DNA of 64,000 bases, taken from contig CM055742.1 of NCBI GenBank assembly GCA_029465975.1, positions 1,973,622 through 2,037,621 on the forward strand. Reading direction: 5' to 3'. The notes under the pieces are model-generated. The model was not told the origin of the DNA. It was given only the letters and a program-made list of their open reading frames with translations, and ran no database searches. Source of the DNA: Dallia pectoralis (lineage: Eukaryota; Chordata; Actinopteri; Esociformes; Umbridae). The translations under genes were made by a program, and so were the position numbers. This document shows positions 21,432-33,600 of this stretch, piece after piece (positions within the stretch are counted from its first letter, which is position 1; every line of letters starts with the position of its first letter).

Positions 21432-21958
21432 CATATTACAATATCATGTTACATATGCAAATATAAGGATTCGATTTAGAAATCTGTAATAAACATGTTT
21501 TTATATTTCCACATTCATTTTATTTACAAGAAGAGATATTACCTTTCTGATTAGTCATTTTTACCAATCATTTCATGAGTTGCTCTTATTTTTAAAAGTG
21601 CTATGTTTGAAAATTAAAAAATGACATACATTAACTTGAAGGGGCTTTATTAAAATGTATTTGTTCTTAATCAAACAAGGGATTGAACTCAGGAAAAAAA
21701 CTCAGGGAGAGAAGACTGAACTAAATGTTTTGAATTCATATCTACATGGTTTTGTAATAAGATTTGTATGTTAAATAAATTTACCTTGAGTAACATAATT
21801 GGTGTTTGAAAGATTTGTTTTTAAAAGTTTAGTGTATATTTTGATTCTATAACTCTTTGCCTATTATAAGAATAATCAGCAAACTACATGTATAATTGTA
21901 TGTCCAAATATCAGTTAATCACTACCGTCATCAGCAGTCATCATAACTGCTGTTAGAA
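21432..21958. other. Intergenic, AT-rich
   Basis: About 530 nt of AT-rich unique sequence between the NLR poly(A) signal and the next minisatellite. I see no exon, RNA gene or repeat in it. Confidence 0.5.
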
Positions 21959-22717
21959 GGAATGGAAACACGCCTGAAACCGGTGATCATGTTAGAGGAA
22001 ACACACGGGAAACCGGTGATCATGTTAGAGGAAACACACGGGAAACCGGTGATCATGTTAAAGGAAACACGCCTGAAACCGGTGATCATGTTAGAGGAAA
22101 CACACCTGAAACCGGTGATCATGTTAGAGGAAACACACAGGAAACCGGTGATCATGTTAGAGGAAACACACCTGAAACCGGTGATCATGTTAGAGGAAAC
22201 ACACCTGAAACCGGTGATCATGTTAGAGGAAACACGCCTGAAACCGGTGATCATGTTAGAGGAAACACGCCTGAAACCGGTGATCATGTTAGAGGAAACA
22301 CACAGGAAACCGGTGAACATGTAAGAGGAAACACACAGGAAACCGGTGATCATGTTAGAGGAAACACACCTGAAACCGGTGATCATGTTAGAGGAAACAC
22401 GCCTGAAACCGGTGATCATGTTAGAGGAAACACGCCTGAAACCGGTGATCATGTTAGAGGAAACACGCCTGAAACCGGTGATCATGTTAGAGGAAACACA
22501 CATGAAACCGGTGAACATGTAAGAGGAAACACATGGGAAACCGGTGATCATGTTAGAGGAAACACACGGGAAACCGGTGATTATGTTAGAGGAAACACAC
22601 GGGAAACCGGTGATCATGTTAGAGGAAACACACGGGAAACCGATGATCATGTTAAAGGAAACACGCCTGAAACCGGTGATCATGTTAGAGGAAACACGCC
22701 TGAAACCGGTGATCGTG
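21959..22717. repeat. 33-nt minisatellite, about 23 copies
   Basis: Units read GAAACCGGTGATCATGTTAG then AGGAAACACACCT. Two adjacent palindromes, ACCGGT and TGATCA, recur in each unit. It is free of stops on both strands in one frame, so it mimics protein; there is no start context, splice signal or unique flank to support coding. It lies between the NLR and zinc-finger genes, which converge here. Confidence 0.96.
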
Positions 22718-22892
22718 CTACACACTTATCCCATGGCTTTAACCACAACCTGCACAACACTGTGGATTTACAGCACTTTGTTCAAATGCAAACACACTGT
22801 TGTCAAAACTGTTAACCACACATTCAAAACAGGATGGATTTCAGCTTGGCGCATTTCAAACACTGCTGATTGCCATTTCAGATGAAAGCCTA

Positions 22893-23230
22893 AGCAGGGG
22901 TCTGTTTCAAGAAGGTGCGTTAACATACTCTAAATCTAACCCTGACCTCGGAGTTGGTTTACACTAAGATGGAAAACGCAGAATTTTCGGTTTCAGAACA
23001 GCTGATTTGAGTTGGTTCAATCAACCCAGTGTAGGTTCCCTCAGAGTTACGCGCGTGCACCGCCGCTATAAAAAGGCAGCATGAATGGAGCCGCGATTCT
23101 ACGATTCACCATGGCAACCAGCATTACTACCGCATGCGTCACCCCTTGAAATACTGATGCAGGCTTACAGCGACTATGAACACGTATTTAGAAAAAAATT
23201 GCTACTCGGGTCAACGCGTAAATTCCAATA
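22893..23230. mobile_element. PIF/Harbinger-like DNA transposon fragment
   Basis: The stretch from GGGTCTGTTTCAAGAAGG, through TTCGGTTTCAGAACAGCTG and CGCGCGTGCACCGCCGCTAT, to GATTCACCATGGCAACCAGC resembles the terminal region of Harbinger elements common in fish genomes, including a TATAAAA-like box (about 23077). Only one end is visible and no transposase is present. The classification is from memory of such ends and needs a repeat-library search. Confidence 0.45.
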
Positions 23231-23496
23231 GGCCTATAGTGTTTTCATTTGATTTTTAATTTACACCATAATTTTAATTTATACTTTTTATTAATTGCCA
23301 GTTGGGAAATTATTTTTTGACACTGTTAGAACAAACTATACACATGCCTGAAATACCCATGCTCATATTTTATCACAAGTGTTATTACTGGTATTCACTG
23401 GGAGTTCCCTAGAACCCAGTCTGGAACACACAACATGAAACAATATACTGTTTCTCTTCTGCACTGTTGTCCACATCAACATTTCCTTCCTAACTT

Positions 23497-25147
23497 TCAT
23501 ATTTTGTCCAGATTTCTATCTCTGTGGCAGTTATTCACATGTCTCAGAAGCTGATCCTTACGGATGAATGTTTTTGCACAAAACAAACAGCCATGTGGTT
23601 TCTCTCCTGTGTGAGTCAGTTTATGGGCAGTTAGGTTTCTCTTGACGTTGAAGCTTTGCCCACAGACACCACAGCTGAATGGTTTCTCGCCTGTGTGAGT
23701 CCGTATATGTGTGGTTAGGATCTCCTTGCGATTGAAGCTTTTCCCGCAGACAGCACAGCTGAATGGTTTCTCTCCTGTGTGTGTCCGTATGTGCATGGTT
23801 AGGTTCTCCTTGCGATTGAAACTTTTCCCACAGTCACCACAGCGAAACGGTTTCTCTCCCGTGTGAGTCAGTTTATGCTGCTTTAGGATCTGTGAGTGAT
23901 TGAAGCTTTTCCCACAGTCACCACAGCTAAATGGTTTCTCTCCTGTGTGTATCCTCATGTGCCTGGACAGAACTCCTTTGCATTTGAAGGTCTTGTTACA
24001 GAAAGGACAGGAGCAGAGATTCTGTATGTGACAGAGTTGGATATGGGCCTTCAGTGTACAGGTGGATTTGTACTGCTGCTTGCAGAAGCTACATTCACTG
24101 ACCCTGAACCTGGCCAGAGTCACATGCCTCTGCAGGTCAGAGGTCAGAGCGAATGACTCACCACAGTCACGGCAGCAGTGTGTTTTTAGCGAGGTACTAG
24201 GTGGGGAATAGTGTTCCCTCATTGGTGGGTTAGAGGGCCAGAGGGTGCTGTAGAGCCCATCCAGACCCACAGATAAAGCTGAGCTCTGGCTTGTGCCGTT
24301 ACTCTGACTATCTGGAGGAGGGTTACCAGAGATGTCTGACCCATTGATCTGGGCCACAGTGTCAAAATGTCTGACATCCACTGGTTTAGATTCACTCTCT
24401 CTGTCCACCACATTCTGGGTTTGGGCAAAAGTCATGGATCCAAAAGGGTTCTCGTGTTCCAAGTCACTTTCCGCAAATGAAGGAGCAACTTTAAAGTCAA
24501 CCACATCAGCCTCCGGTCCTTGAAACTGTTCTGCCTCCTGATTGGTCCAGAGATCCTGCTGTTCCTCTTTTATCTGTGTGAGCTCTGGGTTCTCCAGGTC
24601 CAGTCTGGGGCTCCACGCCTGCTCGTAGTTCGGCTGCTCAGCTGGAACATGTTCCAGGGTTTCTGTGTGGGTGGACAAGAACAAATAGATGTTAGCTACT
24701 TTCCCCCCCAAACATGTGTGACACGATGAGAAACAGGGCTGTGCACCAAACATTCCGACCAGCATCGGACAAAATAAGGAAAATACGCTCTCCGATGGGC
24801 AATATATGGCTGTTCATATAGTACCCTCCATATTAGTGTACCACATTGGTTATCAGACGGTTTGTATTATTAATTACCGGCTTTACCGCATACCCGATAC
24901 CGTGTGCAAACAAGCCTCAATAATGAATGCAACTCTTGCGTTTTACGTGACATATATATATATGTAGTTACATGTAGATCTACATACCTTTCATCTGTAT
25001 CTTCGTGGTGACCTGTAGCCGGTTCTGTAACCGTTCAATCTCCTCTTGATACTCCAGTACCGTTTTCTCTACAGCACCAAATATCTCCACAGCAGCAGCC
25101 GTTAACCGGTCATTTAGGAGCACACGGAGCAGCTGTAGTTTAGACAT
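23497..25147 (-). CDS. C2H2 zinc-finger protein, 441 residues, two exons
   Basis: Coding exons are 25147-24988 and 24662-23497 on the minus strand; the join keeps frame (1,326 nt with stop). Exon 1 gives the teleost zinc-finger leader MSKLQLLRVLLNDRLTAAAV and EIFGAVEKTVLEYQEEIERL, a coiled-coil start. The middle is acidic and low-complexity. The C-terminal half holds seven intact C2H2 fingers joined by TGEKPF linkers from finger 3 on, preceded by one finger that has lost its second histidine (CRDCGESFALTSDLQRHVTL). The last finger ends H-x4-C-H. This implies a nuclear, DNA-binding transcription factor; the target is unknown. Donor AAAG|GTATGT and acceptor CACCCACACAG are good. A start at the methionine near 24765, inside the intron, is rejected because splicing to exon 1 fits better. 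Confidence 0.9.
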
Positions 25148-25965
25148 GTCTACTTGAATGAGGTTTCAGCAGGTGTGGTATTTACGGAATAATAGAAATC
25201 CTAACCATTCCGTGTCCAATCCTACTTCCGTGATATTGTCCAATCAGAGATCCCCTGGGTGTTTGGAAACATGGCACTTAAAACGGAAATTCCGCTCCAT
25301 CAAAGAGCACAAAACACAGTGGTTTTACGGTTTCTGTCTTCTTATTATCACTTGAAATAAATACGCGAAGGACCGACCACGTTTCGAAACGTGATTCATC
25401 TCCTTCTTGAAATACCTCTGCCCGAGGTCAACAACGAGCTTTCTGAAAACGCATCGGGGTTTAGAAACACACAACAGCGCCGCCATGCGGGTGGAGGGGT
25501 ACTGCATGTATTATGAACTGGGTCACATCAAGGAATCTTCAGTTTGATTTGAACTTAAATCAAATCTTAAAACGATTCCTCAGGTCTCTTCGCCTTCTTG
25601 TCTACACCCATCAGAGAAGATTATAGTGCCCATTACATTATATCTACCCTTACAGTTGAGAACGTGATGTAACCCTCAGAATGTTGATGTTAAAACTTAT
25701 CTAAACTTGGATTGTAAAACTAATCAAAACTTTTTTTCTAATATTGATTTCTAATATTATTACAAACGTTATGTCTGATGAATGAGGTCAATTATTATGC
25801 CTGTTTCGCCAGATTGTCAACTTGAATATGTGTGCCCACATTAAAATAGGATTATAAATAAGAGTGTTGAAGGTAACGGTCGGGAGATTGAGATTAAGGA
25901 AATGTGTTATTGTCAACATTACAGCAACAAGGAAAAGAACAACAGCCAGTTTTACACGTGTACAT
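25148..25965. other. Divergent intergenic region upstream of the zinc-finger gene
   Basis: Contains the zinc-finger 5' flank and the region beyond the ank2 poly(A) site. A perfect 16-nt palindrome, CACGTTTCGAAACGTG, sits at 25378-25393, about 230 nt upstream of the zinc-finger start codon. No coding exon is visible. Confidence 0.5.
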
Positions 25966-26008
25966 TTTATTCTCTATCAGCCAAATACACACTGCAGCCA
26001 TTTTTATT
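25966..26008 (-). terminator. Candidate ank2 polyadenylation signals
   Basis: Two minus-strand AATAAA hexamers (25966-25971 and 26003-26008) lie about 1.8 kb beyond the ank2 stop codon. They are the only close pair I found in the presumed 3' UTR. Confidence 0.45.
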
Positions 26009-27827
26009 TCAGTAAACTAAAACATGCCCTCATAGATATGTATATATGTATAGCTTCGTATATATATAGAACTGTCATCACCATGGAAACAGGATGCCGA
26101 TATGCTAGTTGACAAGCAGACTGACCAATCACAGGACTGACCAATCACAGCGAACGCCCACCAACATTTCAATTGAAGCGTATCTTTTTTGTTGCACTCA
26201 GTGTTAACAGTGATGTCACTAAAGTAGATGCGTGATGTCATTGATGCTACAACAGCGAGTTATGTTGTGTGCTCACATGTCCCGCCCCCTCCACAGACGG
26301 TGCCATTGGCCAGAATACAGTGCTCGTCTCCTACTGGCTGCGAATACTTTTCCTGTATCTCGGGTCGACAAGTAAAGAGCAAGAGTGCAACGTGGGTGTA
26401 GCTGTAATATCCTAGATACTAGTATTGAAGAGCTGACAATCGAGTAGCTTAATACCGGTCTTTACTGAACACTTGGCATAGCAGTACAACACATGGCAGC
26501 GTTAGCATAACATCACACTACCCACAACCCCCTGCTGCCCCCTGGGGCCACTCCCATCTACTACAGTAGCGAAGTAAGGTTCAGTTTCTCTGCTCATGTT
26601 GTTACATTGTCTCCTTCCCTCTCCCATGCGCCCAACTCAGGCACACACACACATGCACGCGCACACACACACACTCTGGTCTGAACCTATCAAGGGCCAT
26701 TTAATAACCAATAATTACAGAAATAAAATGAATCGTAGTTCACAGTGTTGTTCCCTGTCTGAGAAAAACACAAATAACAACACAAGAAACAACCAACGCA
26801 AATCTCCAAGAAATCGACAAACTAACTGCCCTGGTTTGAAACCAATCATTCTTTTTGTAGCAGCTATTTGGGTCTGGCACACACACGCACACACGCACCT
26901 GCACTCACAAACACACGTGAAATGTTAACAATCTTGATAGATGTCTTACCACGGAATAAAATTAGGTGAGAAATATCACACACAGATTATATACAATCGA
27001 CACATAGACGATGGACATTTAGATTGGCGATAAAGACACAGTAACGAACAGAACGATGTAACTACAATCGAGAGCACGGCAGAAAAGGATCAGCGCAAGA
27101 TATTATTAACTGCCATCTTAGATATTATCTCCGACCACTAAGACACCGCTAGCTAACCAGCCATGTCGTCTCAAGTGAGCAATGGTTTTGGATTACGATG
27201 GCTTTGAGAAGGAAAAGATATTTAGATTATAGCCATTTCTTAGGACAGGAAAAATACGCACAATTAACAACAGCAGCAAAAAAGGAAGTAGATATTTGGT
27301 TTGGGGTTGCTACAGGTGACGTCATGACCGACCGTTGTTAAATAAAGGCCAAAAGGAGGTCAATATGACAAAGAGGAAGTGATGTTGTTTTCATGTAGTG
27401 ATATACGCAACAACTAGAAAACTGCAGGGGTAGTGGGCAGTGCTGTGAAGATTATAGAGCCAGTTAGTCTCATAAACGTGGCACAGATATAGGACTCCTG
27501 TCTGTGTTCTGTAGAAGGTGTGTGAGAGTGGTAGAAATGTTTAATCTTGGTTCCACCAACAAAAAAAACACTAATCAGAACAGACTAGTGAATTAAAATT
27601 AATCAATATTATTAAACGAATCAAATAACTCTTTGGTCACAAAAAGGCCAAAAATAACGAAGGAAAAAAATAACAGAATAAATAAAACCAAGCAGTTTGT
27701 ATTGTTGAAACAGGAAGACGGTGGTAGTATTTAAGTGCACTGATGCACTCTGGGATTGCACGTGCCTGATGCATAGGATTTGTAGATCTTTAAGCAAAAG
27801 GGGCGGGGTCAGAGGCTAGACAGAATA
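26009..27827 (-). other. Probable ank2 3' UTR
   Basis: No exon of another gene is visible in these 1.8 kb. Short (CA)n runs occur at 26640-26672 and 26878-26912. The length is modest for an ankyrin 3' UTR; the assignment rests on position only. Confidence 0.5.
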
Positions 27828-28077
27828 CTAATGAGGCGAAGCAGGAGGCCTGAACTGTATCTTCTGTTCTTCTCCCTCCTCATCCCCCTCTTCTCCCTTC
27901 TCCTCTTCCTCACAGTAGCGGTGGATCAGGTGATGAAGGTGGCGCTGGAGATCCTGGGGTCGTGAACCCTCTGAAGGGTTTTTTAATCGCTCTAGGAAAA
28001 CCTGCTTCCTGTTTCCACTGGCTCCTCCCTCCTTCACTACTGTCCGCCTCTGGGCACGCCCCTTGCGCATCCGGGCT
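27828..28077 (-). CDS. ank2: ank2 last coding exon
   Basis: Acceptor CCACCCTCAG, phase 2, then RARMRKGRAQRRTVVKEGG and DLQRHLHHLIHRYCEEEEKG, ending in an acidic tail and a TGA at 27828-27830. It corresponds to the long C-terminal ankyrin-B splice form ending in a helical LRH-C acidic segment. The arginine-rich start and glutamate-rich end may form a charge clamp; that is inference. Confidence 0.85.
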
Positions 28078-30586
28078 CTGAGGGTGGGGGGTATGAATAA
28101 AAACAGGAAGATAAAAAGAGAAGTGAAAGGGGGTTAGGGTTAGGGGGGGGGCGTGGTTAGAACCTCCTAACTTTGTAAAATAACAGCAAGGGGCTGAGGG
28201 GATAAAACCGAGGGAAGGAAATGGTTAGAGAGAAACTGAGACATTAGTAACAGTTATATCAACTCCACAACAAGCGTTTTCGAACCCAGTCTCTTATGTA
28301 ATGGAGTGTCTGGCCGTCATTAGCGCCCTCTAATGGACATTATCAGTACAACACATTAGTCACAAAAGTTCCATCACACAAGATTGACAGGTTGTTGTTA
28401 GCTGACATTCACAACGCACACACACGCACACGCACACACACACCTCCTGACCACTGATCCATCCTCCTTGGCTATCTCTCTCTCCACTATGGGAAGATTT
28501 GCGCAGCTAAACCCCCCTATATACTGAAGAGCCTGAAATGGGAGGGATACAGAGAATATTAACCAATCTAATGGGAGGGATACAGAGAATATTAACCAAT
28601 CTAATGGGAGGGATACAGAGAATATTAACCAATCTAATGGGAGGGATACAGAGAATATTAACCAATCTAATGGGAGGGATACAGAGAATATTAACCAATC
28701 TAATGGGAGGGATACAGAGAATATTAACCAATCTAATGGGAGGGATACAGAGAATATTAACCAATCTAATGGGAGGGATACAGAGAATATTAACCAATCT
28801 AATGGGAGGGATACAGAGAATATTAACCAATCTAATGGGAGGGATACAGAGAATATTAACCAATCTAATGGGAGGGATACAGAGAATATTAACCAATCTA
28901 ATGGGAGGGATACAGAGAATATTAACCAATCTAATGGGAGGGATACAGAGAATATTAACCAATCTAATGGAGGGGATACAGAGAATATTAACCAATCTAA
29001 TGGGAGGGATACAGAGAATATTAACCAATCTAATGGGAGGGATACAGAGAATATTAACCAATCTAATGGGAGGGATACAGAGAATATTAACCAATCTAAT
29101 GGGAGGGATACAGAGAATATTAACCAATCTAATGGGGGGATACAGAGAATATTAACCAATCTAATGGGAGGGATACAGAGAATATTAACCAATCTAATGG
29201 GAGGGATACAGAGAATATTAACCAATCTAATGGGAGGGATACAGAGAATATTAACCAATCTAATGGGAGGGATACAGAGAATATTAACCAATCTAATGGG
29301 AGGGATACAGAGAATATTAACCAATCTAATGGGAGGGATACAGAGAATATTAACCAATCTAATGGGAGGGATACAGAGAATATTAACCAATCTAATGGGA
29401 GGGATACAGAGAATATTAACCAATCTAATGGGAGGGATACAGAGAATATTAACCAATCTAATGGGAGGGATACAGAGAATATTAACCAATCTAATGGGAG
29501 GGATACAGAGAATATTAACCAATCTAATGGGAGGGATACAGAGAATATTAACCAATCGTTGTTCTTATTATGGAGAGACAGCAATACTTCTGAGGACATC
29601 TGTCCATTTCACAAGCTCTGTATAATGCTGGGCTGAAAGACATATCATCTGGTGAAAGCAAAACATGGTTATTGTCGGGCTTAGTGTACGTGTGAGCAGC
29701 CAATGGGCTGAGTGAATCAGGTACGGATATCCTCAACCCTCCATGAGACAGTCATGTCTGTGGGCGTGTAAGGCTGAGTGAATCAGGTACGGATATCCTC
29801 AACCCTCCATGAGACAGTCATGTCTGTGGGCGTGTAAGGCTGAGTGAATCAGGTACGGATATCCTCAACCCTCTATTAAAAGTCGACGAGACATCTGCAG
29901 TGTGTGAAGACTCTATATCGACTCTAAACTGACCTGTGTGAAGTCGTCCCTGGCCGTGGGCAGGTCAGAGGTCAGGGTGGTGTCACCACGGAGCGTCTCG
30001 GTCCTCTCTCCCTCCACCACGTTGTTCTGCTCCACTTGGCTGACCTCCTGACCGCCGTGTGACTCCTCCCCACACAGCGAGGAGGAGGCACGCTCTGAAA
30101 ACGCCAGCTGCCAAACGGAGGAGTATTAAGATACGAAATTCGCCATCGGTCTGGTGTGACTCAGTTTCCCTGATAAATTAATCTGTGAGCTTTTACTAAT
30201 TAAATATAATAATTGTAAAAAATATTAGAATAATTGATACAAACCTTTGGACTTGTTTTAGATTGAACGTCCACCTACCTCTGAATAATCTTCATGGCTC
30301 TTCAGAACGGTCCTTTTGACCACTCTGGAGTATCCGTCCCCCAGCTCCGCCCCTACCTCCTCTGGGGGGTCGCCCCCCTCCACTGTAACCTCCTCCCTCT
30401 GGACCCCCAACGGCGTCATCACCTGGCGGATCACCTTGCGAGTCACCTGGACGTAGAGGGCGAATTCACAGGACAGGTTAGGATCTTATTAACTGTTTGA
30501 TGATGATGAGTTGTCGTGTGATAAGGTTCTAAAATACACCAGTTTTAAGACTTTGGAAAAGAACAACTAATAGAGATCAGAAGGGT

Positions 30587-30636
<50 letters not shown>

Positions 30637-33600
30637 GGTTATATATTATGGATTATATATATAAAGGGTTATATATAATGGGTTATTTATATATAATATA
30701 TATAAAGGGTTATATATAATGGGTTATTTATATATAATATATATAAAGGGTTATATATAATGGGTTATATATATAATATATGTAAAGGGTTATATATATA
30801 ATATATATAAAGGGTTATATATTATGGGTTATATATATAAAATATATATAAAGGGTTATATATAATGGGTTATTTATATATAATATATATAAAGGGTTAT
30901 ATATAATGGGTTATATATATAATATATATAAAGGGTTATATATAATGGGTTATATATATAATATATGTAAAGGGTTATATATATAATATATATAAAGGGT
31001 TATATATAATGGGTTATATATATAATATATATAAAGGGTTATATATAATGGGTTATATATATATATATAATATATATACAAGGATTATATATAATGGGTT
31101 ATTTATATATAATATATATAAAGGGTTATATATAATGGGTTATTTATATATAATATATATAAAGGGTTATATATAATGGGTTATATATATAATATATGTA
31201 AAGGGTTATATATATAATATATATAAAGGGTTATATATTATGGGTTATATATATAAAATATATATAAAGGGTTATATATAATGGGTTATTTATATATAAT
31301 ATATATAAAGGGTTATATATAATGGGTTATATATATAATATATATATAAAGGGTTATATATAATGGGTTATATATATAATATATGTAAAGGGTTATATAT
31401 ATAATATATATAAAGGGTTATATATAATGGGTTATATATATAATATATATAAAGGGTTATATATAATGGGTTATATATATATATATAATATATATACAAG
31501 GGTTATATATAATGGGTTATTTATATATAATATATATAAAGGGTTATATATAATGGGTTATTTATATATAATATATATAAAGGGTTATATATAATGGGTT
31601 ATATATATAATATATGTAAAGGGTTATATATATAATATATATAAAGGGTTATATATTATGGGTTATATATATAAAATATATATAAAGGGTTATATATAAT
31701 GGGTTATTTATATATAATATATATAAAGGGTTATATATAATGGGTTATATATATAATATATATAAAGGGTTATATATAATGGGTTATATATATAATATAT
31801 GTAAAGGGTTATATATATAATATATATAAAGGGTTATATATAATGGGTTATATATATAATATATATAAAGGGTTATATATAATGGGTTATATATATATAT
31901 AATATATATACAAGGGTTATATATAATGGGTTATTTATATATAATATATATAAAGGGTTATATATAATGGGTTATTTATATATAATATATATAAAGGGTT
32001 ATATATAATGGGTTATATATATATAATATATATAAAGGGTTATATATAATGGGTTATTTATATATAATATATATAAAGTGTTATATATAATGGGTTATAT
32101 ATAATATATATATATATATAAAGGGTTATATATAATGGGTTATTCATATATAATGGGTTATATATAATGGGTATATATAATATATATATATAAAGGGTTA
32201 TATATAATGGGTTATATATATATAATATATATAAAGGGTTATATATAATGGGTTATATATATATAATATATATAAAGGGTTATATATAATGGGTTATATA
32301 TATATAATATATATAAAGGGTTCTATATAATGGGTTATATATATATAATATATATAAAGGGTTATATATAATGGGTTATATATATATAATATATATAAAG
32401 TGTTATATATAATGGGTTATATATATATATATAATATATATAAAGGGTTATATATAATGGGTTATATATATATAATATATATAAAGGGTTATATATAATG
32501 GGTTATATATATATAATATATATAAAGGGTTATATATAATGGGTTATATATATATATAATATATATAAAGGGTTATATATATATATAATATATATAAAGG
32601 GTTATATATAATGGGTTATATATATAATATATATAAAGGGTTATATATAATGGGTTATATATATATATAATATATATAAAGTGTTATATATAATGGGTTA
32701 TATATAATATATATATATATAAAGGGTTATATATAATGGGTTATTCATATATAATGGGTTATATATAATGGGTATATATAATATATATATATAAAGGATT
32801 ATATATAATGTCCCCATCCGGACCATTACCTTTCTGACCACTGTGTCTCCACGGTCATCTGTGTACTTCTCTGTGGTTACAGACTGATGAGGGATGTCTG
32901 TAAACTCATCCGCCTGTAGAGGGAGCCAAAGACACGCAGTACCCAGTTATTATACTGCATCGCCACATGGGGGCACTGTTTTTCAATAGGTACCAAACAG
33001 CACCCTGTACCCTGCATTGTAAATCAATCCAGTTCATTTTAAGCCTCCTCCGATAATTTCATTGAGATGCAAAATAAATGCAAGCAGTTGTCTGAGGACC
33101 AACAACAGTCCCACATGAAGTATACAAACATCAGTACTCAGGAAACCTCACAACATCCCTTCTACCGTGTTACAAGCACCTCAACACCGCATTTAAACAC
33201 GACAAACCAGACACAGTTGTTAGGAGAGTTAATGAGCACCGGGATGTCCTCAAGATGTGTCACAGAAGGCTGATTCAGGATCAGGCCTCCCGTTTCAACT
33301 TACTATAGAGTGACGGGCAAAACTGATTTGAGATCAGCACTCCAAATCTTGAGACATTACATGCACGTGGATCCACACCTAAAAGAAGCCAATCCTCTTC
33401 TGCACCAGTCATGCTTTAGAATGATTAGACCTTTCACATTCAAACTAGGGTCATTAATCTCTGAAAACCACACATGACCGGCTAATCCTGATTTAATCCC
33501 TGTCCAAGACTCAACATCTGAAAGGCGGAGGCAACATGGTAAAAGCGTTATCAATATTATGCCTCTAAAAATACAAACCTTTCAAAATGCAACTGGATGA

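Noticed and set aside
21931..22885. Open frames on both strands over the 33-nt array
   Set aside because: The period is a multiple of three and the unit lacks stops; no splice or start evidence.
28398..29625. Several long frames over the second 33-nt array (GGIQRILTNL and its antisense)
   Set aside because: They lie in an ank2 intron and reflect the repeat only.
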